Positions 47,226-58,795 of a DNA stretch of 64,000 nucleotides are shown one piece after another (the first letter of the stretch is position 1; each line of letters opens with the position of its first letter). The position numbers and the translations under genes were made by a program. This stretch comes from Calycina herbarum (lineage: Eukaryota > Ascomycota > Leotiomycetes > Helotiales > Pezizellaceae). The notes beneath the pieces are model-generated. The model was not told the origin of the DNA, searched no databases, and worked only from the letters and a program-made list of their open reading frames with translations. The stretch spans positions 62,001 through 126,000 of the forward strand of contig LLEY01000107.1 in assembly GCA_001414485.1 (NCBI GenBank). The letters are read 5' to 3'.

Positions 47226-50200
47226 ATAAGGAATACCCATGGTCAGCGTCGACAAGGCCCAACGTGTCATAATAAGAGGTCCTTATGGACATGGAAACGC
47301 GATCAGAAAGTTGTCTGTACGAATATGATGATGGCGGTTTATGCGTCACAAATCCAGCATGGCGTTGGGGTGCGGGATGGTTTGGCGTTAAACAATACAT
47401 ACACCAGGCCGAATTGTCGGAAATGGGATTGGAAAGGTCGGCAATCCTCCCGACGGCCTTGGGCAATTTGAGGGGCAGATTGGGAGGCAATTCGTGGATA
47501 CCGGCATTGTCTTCTCTGTAACTCTATTGAAATCAACGGCTCCTTGATCAGCTGAGCCTCTTGCCAGCCACGGGTGCAACTCATTGTGAGGCTCAACCTT
47601 CGGCAATGCAACTCCTTGCGCAACGTTCATGTGTAGAAATCGCAAGATGCATTGCCTATGTTTAACATTGCTTTACAGATCCTTCTAGATTCCATCGTTT
47701 TCTGTTCCTGTCTGTCTCTCATCTCAATCTTGGCTTTCCCCCAATCCTACACAATGCAACGTCTCCCTTGTTCTTCCTCAGTTATGTATGTCTGCGTTCT
47801 ACTAGGCAACAGCCGAGACTCAATTTTCAATTTCGTGTTCTTCCTACGGCGCTCATAGCGGAGTCGAGGATTCATCTCTCATGCCATTATTAGTTCATTA
47901 TCTGCACATCTTAGAATCCATTTGCCTCCGGGCTTTTTGCCCCTTGTTGATTCCAAGATTGTGTAACGTTTTAAACTTTAATTAAGCTTTTGTTGTTCAA
48001 CTCCTTCAGAGCGTTCTTGTCATCTGGGATATCAACGGTAGTCTAGTTACCCGTCGAAGGCGGGAATTAGTAACCACCTGAAACTCGACAATCCTGTCAT
48101 CGTTCATCCCATCCCCAACTATTTTGAGAAAGAAATTAAGTCTCCTCGTTTCCCCTCACCCTCCTCCCCCACCAAACTTCATTCCAGCCCCATTTTCAGC
48201 CCCATATCCAAATGCCGTTGCCACAAACCCAAAATACCTTTCCACAACTACCGTTCGAAATTTCTCCAATCATTGGGATTCCATCGGCCCGACCGTTGGT
48301 ATTCGGCACATTTTTGTAGCCAGATACCACTTTCAACTTGAAGGGTAGTGTTGTGCTTATTAAGGCGCCTGCTTTCCACCAGGGCTGATCCTTTCCGCCT
48401 CCCATTTACCTATTTTGGAACCGGTAGCCAAGGAATTTTACAATGGGCGAATCTCTTCCAAGTGTCCGTATTCCCAAAGATGAAGAAACTTCAAACCTGC
48501 TGCGATTTCAGAAATTTGTGGTGGCGTGTTGATTCCAGAAAGAGGCTTTTGTGTGTGTAACAGCTGGGATCTTTCTCGAAGCTTTTCTTTCTCGGCCCCC
48601 TCTGCCCACCGGAAGGAATTTAAGCGAGAGGATGTGCCACGCGAGTACCACGCGGAACTTCTGCGACAGGTTTAGGCGGTAAGGCTACGAATGGGATTCG
48701 TTTCTTTTTCCCTGCTGCCTGTCCTGTGGGAAGCAGGATTTGTCGGCCTTGGCGTGGAGTGTCGGGTCCGCAGTAGGGTTTCAATCTGTTGTTTGTTTTG
48801 GCATTTTCTTCTCGGTATTCCCGTGTTTCGGGTTTAAGTTTTCCTGGGGTTGCGGCGGAGTTTAGAGGGGTGCTGCATTGGGGGTACGAATGAGGCTGGT
48901 GATACGAGATGGTTGAAGTCATGGGTTTTAGGAAAGAAAGGATGGATGAGTCGTGCGGGTTTAATAAGTTGGTGCTGGTATAGGCTTATAGCTAGTGTTA
49001 GGTTTCGTCGTTTTGAGTATGAGTGGCTTCCCCTATCTTCGTATTTTGTGAGGTTGAGGACCATTGTTGCGACCCGCGATGAAGGGTCTTCTATTCTCAG
49101 ATAATCTTGAATACGGCATCTAGTATTGTTCGTATTATTGAGACCCTGTTTGGAAATGCAGAGTGCTGAAGGGCCGAAAGCAGAGAGACTTTGCGGGCCG
49201 TTCTACACGGCTCTTCCCAGAATGTTTACTTCGTGGTAGATCCAAACAGATCAAGAGTCTCGAAGCGCTGATCGTTGACTCAGCTTACTAGGACTATGTC
49301 TGGAAGTACGAGATTGTCTTCTGGAGATATTGATTTCTCTTGTCATTCAGGATATCATGTGTTGAAGAGAAGAAGCCTCGATGTTTTTAATCTCCACCGA
49401 TCTTAGTGTTGGTAGGGCATATTCTTAATACTTTCTTTCGTCTATTACTTTATTTGGCAACTTGCAAAGAAGTCAAGATATTCGTTGTCGAATTTGAGAC
49501 CGAGCCTTTTTTATTGCTGAAAGAATGTAAGATTGCGACGCTACTAAGCTTGTTAGCAAAACAGCTCTCTCTAGTAACATAGCTTCACCATCGTCGTTCA
49601 GTGAGGTTCAGCTCAAGTTGATACTCGACCTAAGTAGTTAAGTCCTGAACACGTCTAAGCCTAAAGAGACCAGATTCTGAATTCTCTCATTTTATTTTGC
49701 ATAATCCAGAAGGAGTTTATTTCATAGCTAGCTTTCGTGTCAGGCATGATTTACGACACCCCTTGGTGTTCAAAATGTTGATTTTGAGCCTAACGACTTT
49801 ACTTCAATGCACAATGGTATACCCCCTCCAACGTAAAAACCAATTCCCAAAAGCGTGAATTAAGACTTGATCTACATAATCGATAGAAATGCCAAGTCAA
49901 GTTTCTGCACGTACTGCGAAGAGCTCGTTTTTCTATTGCGTTGGACAGTAAAAGTAGCTGTAGATAGCTCTCAATTGTCCCACCTCTTAGAAAAGTTTAA
50001 TCAAACGTTTTGAGACAATTTACAAAATCTCTAGAACAAACAATCAACTTTAATTATCCTAGATACTTGGGTTAAAATCTCGGACTGTGCCAGAAGAGAG
50101 CCACCTCCCGCGAAGAGGAAGATATTGAACCAAATCCCAAATTCTCCTCGTAGTAGCCGCAATGCTGGAATCAAATTAGTAAAGACAGATTTTTCTTTCG

Positions 50201-50800
50201 TGATTTAGTAAGATGTCTTTCCGGTGACCCAAGGTAGTGAGTGTACTTATAAAGTTTTAAAGAGTTGTGCTCGCGTTGGTTGTAAAAGTGTTGAAGATGG
50301 GTTACTCGCTTAAATCCTGTTGATGCTTTTGATAATCAATACTTCGAGTGATTTTGGGACTTTTTTTATAGAAAATATATGTGTTAGACATTTCCTTATT
50401 GCTTTCTCTTATATGTATTTCACTGTTTCTTTGCGCCGTGCCTCGCCAACGCACTAGTGATAGGACGAGGACCTTACATTCGAGAGGTTTGTCCATTGCT
50501 TCACGCCAGGAAAATTAACGTAGAGTTTTTAGAAGAACCAAGTAGACGAGTTTCCAGCTCTTTCAATCCTTCCCAAACAACACCCAACCGTGCTCGACTA
50601 TTTTCTGTAATAAATGTCAAGTAGGAGGCGTAGGAGGAACTTCACTTTTGCAAAATTCACTATTTGTACAATCGTATCTTTATTTGAGAGCTGGGCGATA
50701 GCAAAAGCACCAGTCCATCCATCAATGTTGAAATATCCTGCTTCCCCATAATTCCATCCATCATCGACTGAAGTTACATCCAAGTGAGAAATCAAATGCC
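47226..50800. other. intergenic, no gene seen
   Basis: The interval is 3.6 kb of moderate-to-AT-rich DNA. Several short open frames (47388-47645, 48124-48348, 48620-48922, 50598-50804) lack any recognisable product and splice context. I found no inverted or tandem repeat of note. The last 200 bases are the 3' flank of the WKF gene. Confidence 0.45.
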
Positions 50801-52159
50801 TCAATCACTCTCGCTAGATTCGCTATCATCAGAATCCTCCTCACTATCACTGCTATCGGAACCTGATGAACTACTGCTGGAAGAACTCGAGGATGTGTCG
50901 TCAGGGTTCCCGTTTCTTGTCGTTGTAGTTTCGATATCATCAGAGCTGCTATCGGAATCGCTAGAACTGTCTGTCGAACTTGTGTCCGAATCATCAACAA
51001 CCGCAGTTCGCTGTTTTCGCTTCCTAGCAACGTTCTGTGACGAGCCATCGTTCATTCGAATCCTCTTCTGACTCTCATTATCGTCAATCACAATAATTTC
51101 TTTGGCGCCTTCGTTGGCTTGTTCTCCCTCGCTTGATGACCCTAGCTCTGCCAAAACTCGTTCTGATCGCATGCGCTTTACAACCCTCCTCGCCATTGCG
51201 GGGTCCTTCTCAGTAAGTCCCATCAGAACACCTTCTTCGTACCCGACGTTTGATGGAACCTCCGCGGCCATCATTGTCGTTACATATTCCTTCATAGCAA
51301 CATCGTATTGCTCTTGTATCCTGCTTCGATCGGCCATTGTTTCTGGGAACCCTGCGACACCCTCCTCCTGGTCTTTCACTTTTAGGGCTAAGGCGCTATC
51401 CCTTAACCTTGTTCGCACTCCGCCCTGCAAGCCTCTCACGTATGGATATATGAATGTCTCGTGGTCGGAGGGAATGGCGTCACTATCAAATATGTGCTTG
51501 ATAAGGTGATTTTGGTGATTTTTGTTGAACTTCCAATTCTCTCGATCTTGAGTGTACTGCTTGAGGTATGCAAGGAATGGTCGAGGTGGTGGTGCAGCTG
51601 CAGGTTTTGGGATCTTCCCAGCTTTCTTCTTCTTCACTTTCGTGTCTGTTTTCGTATCTTTGGTGTTATCGGTCTGGGATGGCTCCACTGGTTGACATGC
51701 TTTCGATTTGGAGGCAATGGGTTTGACTCGTTTCGTTCGGCGCTCTTTCTCGTTCAAGGTGGTGTCGAAGTCCTCCTCAACCTTTGTAGGTTCGGGGGTG
51801 TTGAAGGCTGGCCCAGATAACTCTTGGGGATTTTGATCGGCGACCCAGGCGTTGTATAATTGCTTTATGCTGTCTCCATCTGAGGCTTTCGTCTCGGGTG
51901 TGAATGTGACGGACTTCTTTCTGATAAGATTCGGAGTGTCTTGATTTGCGGCGGGTAAATTGGGGGAGTTTTTGGAAGCCTTCTTTTTCTTTGGATGAGC
52001 GGCGTCTTCAGCTTCGTCCAATCGCTTCCTCTTGGATGTATCTTGGGTTGTGCTGGCAGCAACGTTGACCGGTTGGGCAGGTGTGGTATCTGGGGCCGAC
52101 TTGAGCTTGAGGCCTAATCTTTTCCACGCAGGTATCCGATTTGAGACGGTGGCGGGCAT
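50801..52159 (-). CDS. WKF-domain nuclear protein (C7orf50-like)
   Basis: Intronless, 452 aa from ATG 52159. The frame stays open for 122 codons upstream, but MPATVSNRIPAWKRLGLKLK is the natural start. Lys-rich basic tracts at about 41-63 and 172-182 look like nuclear or nucleolar signals. The WKF domain spans about residues 193-256 (RPFLAYLKQYTQDRENWKFNK, then HIFDSDAIP and YVRGLQGGVRTRL). Family members associate with pre-rRNA processing in the nucleolus, but biochemical function is poorly known. The C-terminal 90 residues are acidic Ser/Asp/Glu repeats, ending in runs of Ser that are typical of nucleolar phosphoproteins. The gene is divergent from the proteasome gene across 409 bases. Confidence 0.85.
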   Translation of the reverse strand: MPATVSNRIPAWKRLGLKLKSAPDTTPAQPVNVAASTTQDTSKRKRLDEAEDAAHPKKKKASKNSPNLPAANQDTPNLIRKKSVTFTPETKASDGDSIKQLYNAWVADQNPQELSGPAFNTPEPTKVEEDFDTTLNEKERRTKRVKPIASKSKACQPVEPSQTDNTKDTKTDTKVKKKKAGKIPKPAAAPPPRPFLAYLKQYTQDRENWKFNKNHQNHLIKHIFDSDAIPSDHETFIYPYVRGLQGGVRTRLRDSALALKVKDQEEGVAGFPETMADRSRIQEQYDVAMKEYVTTMMAAEVPSNVGYEEGVLMGLTEKDPAMARRVVKRMRSERVLAELGSSSEGEQANEGAKEIIVIDDNESQKRIRMNDGSSQNVARKRKQRTAVVDDSDTSSTDSSSDSDSSSDDIETTTTRNGNPDDTSSSSSSSSSSGSDSSDSEEDSDDSESSESD

Positions 52160-52568
52160 GCTGTGCGGAGGGGGTGGTGAGGGTGAGGTTGAGGGTGGTT
52201 CGGTCAACAGTGCGCACCATAACAGAATTATCGTCGCATTGCTCTTGGGGCAGCAGGCGGGCAGGCGGGCAGGGTGCTTCCCATCAAATAATCTGCAAGA
52301 ACACAAAAAAAAGTTCCCACCAAGCCTTATCACAAGGTCCGTGTCCGCCTTATCGCCCGTGACCATGAATCTCCAGCCTTGTATTTGAGGCTTCCAAGGC
52401 TGGGAGGACGCGCCAGGCGGGAACCTGGCCGTGAAGCTATCCAGAGCTCTCCATCTCCATTGAACTGCCATCAATTCCATTCTCCACCACTTCATCCACG
52501 CTTTTAATCTCAGAAACCTTTGCATTCTGAAATACTAACCCCTCCGGCCCCTACGAATATCCTTGAAG
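52160..52568. promoter_or_regulatory. shared divergent promoter region, WKF gene / PSMA6
   Basis: The interval is 409 bases between opposite start codons. It must hold both promoters. I see no clear TATA and no match to the yeast proteasome element GGTGGCAAA. Much of it stays open in the WKF frame by chance. Confidence 0.55.
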
Positions 52569-53625
52569 ATGTCGGGTAAATTGATTCAAGCAGTTCTACA
52601 AGTCCAAGTGCCCGTTGCTAACCAGGTCCCTAAACAGGCAGCGCAGGATACGACAGACAGATTACGATCTTTTCAGATCAAGGACGGTTATACCAAGTTG
52701 GTACGCAATGGAAATCGAGCTCTAAACCCGCGAGGCTCTCTACCCCGAGCTATAACAAAGGCGCCCTTAGGGTACCATTTCAAAACAACAACTAACCGGT
52801 TGCACAACAGAATATGCCTTCAAAGCTATCACCGCTGCGAATATCATGTCGGTCGGAGTTAGAGGAAAAGACTGCGCGGTAGTTCTATCCCAAAAGAAGG
52901 TTCCTGTATGTCATCACTTGCTGTCTTACCGCATGAATTGTACTCATGTTTCAATAGGACAAGCTCATCGATCCCTCCTCCGTATCCCACATCTTTCAAT
53001 TATCGCCTTCGGTTGGTTGCGTCATGACTGGATCAATCGCAGATGCCAGAGCGTTTGCTCAGAGAGCCATTGGTGAGGCTGCCGAATTCAGATACAAGTT
53101 TGGATATGAGATGCCCTGCGACGCCTTAGCAAAGAGAATCGCCAACATCAGTCAAGTCTATACTCAACGGGTAAGCTGATATTCGGGGTGGATGATGCTC
53201 TAATTTTATTGTCTCTAACTCTTTATTAGGCATATATGCGACCATACGGTATTGCAACGACCTTAATTTCCCTCGATTCGGAGTATGGACCACAATTATA
53301 CAAGTGTGATCCAGCAGGATACTACACTGGATACAAGGGTACCGCATCAGGTCCTAAGCAACAAGAAGCCTTCAACCACCTAGAGAAGAAGCTTAAGAAC
53401 AAGGATTGCGCAGATGGTAACTGGGAGAAGGTCGTCGAGCTTGGAATCACCACCTTGAGCTCAGTTCTCAGCGTGGACTTCAAGAAAGGCGAGTTGGAGA
53501 TTGGAATTGTTGGTGGACCAAGAATAGGCAAGGATGGGACTGTGGACGGAACCGATCCTGGATTCAGAGCTCTGACTGAAGAGGAGATAGATGAGAGACT
53601 ACAATCGATTGCGGAGCAAGATTAG
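52569..53625 (+). CDS. SCL1: 20S proteasome subunit alpha-1 (PSMA6/Scl1)
   Basis: Five exons: 52569-52575, 52638-52700, 52811-52905, 52958-53170 and 53230-53625, giving 257 aa. The alpha-type N-terminus [20 protein letters not shown] spans exons 2-3 and places this as an outer-ring alpha subunit. Further family motifs are [37 protein letters not shown] and [17 protein letters not shown]; the [10 protein letters not shown] segment is diagnostic of PSMA6. The coding part of exon 1 is only seven bases (ATG TCG G). Its GTAAAT donor and the CAG acceptor at 52637 restore the conserved GSAGYDRQ start. The subunit is structural and gates entry to the 20S core. Length is normal. Confidence 0.95.
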
Positions 53626-54536
53626 AGGTGTACTTATAGGTCTTGATATCCACTAGAACGGATTTTAGCGTTCGGCGTCACCGAAAATTTACTGGCTTCG
53701 AAATCTTTCTTTGGAGAAGTCGAATTGTAAGATATTCAATTACTCGAGTTTTTTCAACCCATATGTGAGGTCTTTAAAGTAGATTTGAGAGGGCTTCAGG
53801 TCGACACACTTCACTTGGAACACCCTGAGGGCCACCAGATTGCGACGTGCAACAAAACTTCAATTGACTCCGTACCCGAGTCTCAGTAAAAATGCCTTGC
53901 AACCATTTTGTAAACTTCCAACCCAGTTGTGCGACTCATCTCGAAAGAACTTCAATCGTTTGCTGTCCTACAGGCCTCGTTATACTACTGGCTGTTTGTA
54001 ACTAAATAATAACCTTATGTTGTAGAAATATCTTATAAAAAAAGTTGTGCTATTTGTAGGTGACCTACTAAAAATCGCATTTTGTAAAATATCTTGTAAA
54101 AAGGTTTAGCTCTTCGTAGATTACTGATGAATAGCTTGGACTTTTTCTACGGGCTATTCCTGATTTATCAGCTATTCCGATTTATATTTTTAATGTACTT
54201 GCTCATGGGTGACGTTCGTATTGTTTTCTTTCATGTAATTTGAGGGATTGCGCGAAGATTTCTTGATGGTTGATCGAGAAGGTTTTTGAGATTTTGAGAT
54301 TCTACTGCTGCTAAAACTGTTCAAGCAATACTTTCAAGCATCCTTGATGAATTGAATTTAGTGCCAGAAAACAGAGACTGAAACTTCGCACCTTTCTGCA
54401 AGGAAAGAGGCAGGTTTCTGTAATTGAAGGAGCTCTCGTCGACTCATTCATATTATAGCCCCTTACAAGTCCTTACAGAAATTGATATACCCAACGTGGG
54501 AAAACAAATAAATTTCGACCGCTAACAACGCTATGT
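53626..54536. other. intergenic between convergent genes
   Basis: The interval is 911 AT-rich bases between the 3' ends of PSMA6 and the TRP channel gene. A short tandem duplication lies at 54021-54124. No gene seen. Confidence 0.5.
54021..54124. repeat. short diverged direct repeat
   Basis: TGTAGAAATATCTTATAAAAA...GTAGGTGAC is echoed about 62 bases on by TGTAAAATATCTTGTAAAAA...GTAGATTAC. Confidence 0.55.
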
Positions 54537-57500
54537 TCAATTCAAAACACTCCCATCCATATCCTCCAAAGTCTCAACCTCATCCTCAGCCTTATCATCA
54601 TCCTCACTCCCATTCTTCCCTAACTCCTCATCCAAATCCGCACACAACCTCCCCAACAACCTCTCAATCCGCTGCGTACTCTGTTCCAAAGCCGTAAGTC
54701 TACTTTTGATATTCTCTTTCGAACTCCCCGTCTCATCCTCCTCACTCATATTACTCAACTGCCTAACCAACCCCGCAAAGGGCGCCACACTATCCCTCCT
54801 ATCCTTCCCACAAATCTTCCTCGGATTCCTCTTCCTCCCTCCCCCTCCGGCGGCATCAGGACCAAACTCCCTCTCAAATTCCTCCGCCATCGCAAACGTC
54901 GCATGTTGTCCGAGATCATTATCATTTGCGATTTCCTCCTCGACTTCGGCGGGAGGTTCGGTTTCAAAAACTGCTTGGATGTCGCCGTGGACGGAGAATG
55001 AACGGGAGAGATCCCAGGGTCTTTTTGGGGGGGACTTGGTTTTGGGGAGTTGTTCGGGGTCGTTCGGACGGCGGGATTTGGGCCAGAGTGAGCGACGCTC
55101 GTAGAAGCCTATTATGAGGAGGATGGGGGCGTTGAGGACGCGGACGGCGGAGACGTTTACTTTGTGGAACCAGCGCGGGGTGACGACGAATTTCAGGGGG
55201 AGGAGGACGAGGAGGGCTAGGAGGTTGAAGGGAGGTTGGTAGGAGAACTGCGGTGGTTTGTTAGCGAGGCCTTTTTTGTGAGAATTATCGCAGAGCTAGA
55301 GGACTGATCCGTTTGAGGGTTGGGGTAAACATACGATTGCATCTGACTTGACTCCCTCCAAAGTGAGAACTGCTCTTCGAAATTGGATCTCGGCATTCGC
55401 ATTTGCCACAATATTCGAGAAAGTGGTACTTAGCATAGACACAAGAATAGTCAAAAAGAGCGTATTTCCAAGGAATGCAAAAGCAACCATGAGGATAGGA
55501 CCAAGAATCCAGTGGAAATCGGTTGACTTCTGAATTCCAGTTCCATCAAGTCCAAACCAGACCCAAAGCATCCACTTAGAGATGGTAATTGTTTCATGTG
55601 TTCCATCAGCGAGCCAGGTCATCGAGAGTAAGAAGCCGGCGAAACACCATACTGCTAGAACAGTGAGGATGGTGAAATCCCTCATCATTGCTCGAAGGGA
55701 GACGAATAGCATGTTTTCGGACATGAGATTGAATGCTAACCGAGGGACGAGGACTGGAGCTCCCATTGCGAGGACATCCATTGCTTGTTGGCCAGGTACG
55801 AGTTCTCCGATTCGCCATCCATGGATTCGCAAGACTAGGTATATGCCAAAAATAGCTGCAAATGTCACGTCGAGGAATGACCATAGATTTTGGGTGTAGA
55901 CACGCCAGCCTGGTTAGTGTTAGCAAAAATCTTATACGATTCGAGGGTTTGAAAAAGAGGGGGTGGTACCATGTTCCAAGACAGAGGCAAATATATCAAG
56001 CAAGAACCCGAAAGAGTAAACAATGAAGACTAGCTCAAGTAGACCAAATTTAGAGGGATCTCGATCCGCCATAACAAAGATATACAAAGTCAATAGAATC
56101 ATAAACTGGAGAATTTCCAAAACATTCCTGGTCCTTGGAACAATCAGTCGGTATTGATTGAATATCGGAGCTTTTCGAGGATTGTATAGCGATACAGGTT
56201 TCTGCTTGTAATGATCTGGTAATATATCGATGAAAGACGTCGGTGTGTAGATAACTCGTCCTTCATAGATGGCTTGAACTACTTTCTGACAAGCCGAAGA
56301 GCAGAGGAATATCTTGCTTTCAGACACGATGGCAATTTCTAAGGCTGGTAGTTTTCTTTGGTATCCAGTTCGTGATTGAACGGTCCAGGAAAGCTGGTGA
56401 TTGCTTTGCTCCAAGACTTCTGGCGGTGCCTGTTGAAACGGATCGAAAGCTCCCACTAAAATGTGCGCAAGCAATAATAGGCCTTGTACGCCTGGGTTGT
56501 CTTCGTGGAATCGTCTTAATATTCGGCTGGCGAGAAGCTCGCAGAGTAGAGCTCGGGTTGCACATACACTTTGTTGGTGTGGCTGTACTGTTTGTTCGGT
56601 TTGGAATTGAACTCGGTTTACCAACAAGGAGTAAACTGTAGAACTTAGCAAATGGGGTTCCCAATATTTCGAATGAAAAGTAAAACTAAGAATGCTTTTT
56701 AAACGCGATATTCAATAGGTTCAGACTGGTATTAAGAAGAGAGGAGATAAATAATAAATATGACCAAAGGCTAAATAGTATCGAGATATAAGATCAGAAG
56801 TGAGAGAAGTGAGCATTACTCCGCGAACACCCCATATCTCATCACTCGAGTAGATCTCGTACAACGGCGAATATTGTTCCAGAGGATCTAGGAGAATCAG
56901 GAAATTAAGTTTCTAATCCTCTGAGATCTTCTCCAACAATACTTGCAATTATCCTAGTCCGTCGCGTAGAACTAAGGCAAAAGTAGGGGTTCGCAGAGTA
57001 ATGCCCACTTCTCTCACGACACGACATATTTGAAGAGAAATCAAATATATGAGCCCAATGTACACGACGTAAAATAAATCATAAAACTCTCGCGTGGGAC
57101 AGAAATATCAAGCGAGAGACACATTTTAAAATGCCCAATGACAAAACAAATGGTAAAATGTATGCAGTACATACCGACAGACACATCGTCTAGCTCATAA
57201 AGTTTATCAACAAGCGGCCTCACGACGGACAGATTCATCCGAGGATCTCTAAGCTGCTCGATATTATAGGGATCATCTAGAAAGCAAGTTAAAAGACGGA
57301 GATGAAGTAGCTCGAACGGGAATGTCACAAACCTATCGCAGCAATGATGTCTCTCCGAATCCTATCCCCCAACACATGTTAGACTTGTCTCACACGCGAC
57401 AATAATCCAAGCCAAGAAATTCATACCTATGAATGGTGAGATAAACAGGTAATCCCGCATGTGGATTCGCCGGACATAAATCACGAACTCCATGAGGCGG

Positions 57501-57605
57501 AAAACAGCCGTCATGATCGACTTCCTCTTCTGGATCTGAGGGTAGCAGTCTCGAAGTCTCCGATAGTACTCCACCCCCTCCAGAACGCGATGGTTGTTGT
57601 CCCAT
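54537..57605 (-). CDS. YVC1: YVC1-like vacuolar TRP cation channel
   Basis: Six exons: 57427-57605, 57333-57361, 57175-57276, 55970-56635, 55335-55909 and 54537-55247, giving 753 aa. The membrane region has about six helices: NVLEILQFMILLTLYIFVM, LVFIVYSFGFLLDIFASV, FLDVTFAAIFGIYLVLRI, FTILTVLAVWCFAGFLLSM, WILGPILMVAFAFLGNTL with FLTILVSMLSTTF, and FNLLALLVLLPLKFVV. The pore region carries WVWFGLDGTG. The C-terminus is acidic with a short coiled coil (LTALEQSTQRIERLLGRL). Fungal Yvc1 releases vacuolar Ca2+ under osmotic shock. Residues 16-21 read ETSRLL, an acidic dileucine type that could target the vacuole by AP-3. Intron 3 (56636-57174) is 539 nt, ten times the usual size here. Confidence 0.88.
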
Positions 57606-58795
57606 GATATTTGTGTTGCTATGCTATCCAATGAAGGAGACGACTTGGAGGAGATGCTCGATGCACCCTTCGTAAAAGAGGAGAATCCAACGCCATTCTT
57701 TCTGACGCAACAGTTTTATGCTGTTTCTGATAAGGAGAGCTGAGATAAGGGGAAGGATTGGTAAAGCGGCGAAGCATGGACATGAATGGCTCTTTTGGGC
57801 CAATGAGAGCCCCTTGTTCGTCTGGAGAGTTTCAATGACTGAAGATTTAATGCAAGATGCATTATCGAGGCATAACCGTTGTTCGAAACGATTACTGGTA
57901 TTGAGTCTTTCCACCAGATAAGGGCTGTCAAAACAAGCTTTCTAGATGTGGAGTCTTGGGAAATCAACGTGTAGAATCTCATCGGCCTTTCCTGGCCTTT
58001 TCCGAGGTGGAGATCCTTTTAGAATGGTTCATTCCATAATGGATACAAAACATGAATTTTTATAAACAAGCTATCTTCGTTCTTCAAAGGTAACGTCTTT
58101 TGCCTTTTCAAGAAAACTGAGATATGACTGAATCAGTGGGTATTCAGTGGCTAGTAGACGTAGTAGTTTTTGCTTTGCAGCAAAATACAATAATGGATAT
58201 ATCTTCCTCTTATTGAAGTGAATTTGGAACAACAATCTAAGAAACACAATCTGAGTCAACGTAGATGAGGCATACATAAGAGAGAGACTTTACATGTTAT
58301 AAGTATCCGAAGTCGGTGTGAATCAAGTGGGGCCGATTGGATGAGCTAACTACAGTCATACAGGCTATCCCAACTCTTGGCCGGATGACAGCTTGAAATA
58401 TCATGACCGCCATTTTCCGTACCTACTTATAAAATCGTACTGACTGGCTCAGCACTTCTTACCACCTAATAACAACCATTCAATCTACCAACACAGCACG
58501 TCGGATTACACAATGCCTTTCCATTAAGAAGCAATCGTCTCTCGTGCCTTCTCTCCGAAACCTACCAACCACTCGAAAACCCCCATTTAATTCAAGATGG
58601 TTCAACCATTGTCCACGCTTTTCCGAATCCACTACGCCCATACGAACACCCGGTCTCTGACACTCGCAATACTACCTATAATACGGCGGCGGTAATCTCC
58701 ATATTGAAAACCGAGACCTAGAATCTAGAACGAAATCGAAGAACAATTGAAGCTGCGGGGCATACAAGAAGAAGGTGTTAAGGGAAGACATATCA
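57606..58795. promoter_or_regulatory. divergent promoter region, YVC1-like / GTPBP-like
   Basis: The interval is 1.19 kb between opposite starts. It holds the leaders of both genes and several chance frames. No TATA-box pair or repeat stands out. Confidence 0.5.

Noticed and set aside
51813..52525. Upstream extension of the WKF frame by 122 codons
   Set aside because: The added residues look like translated untranslated leader; the natural start is MPATVSNRIP at 52159.
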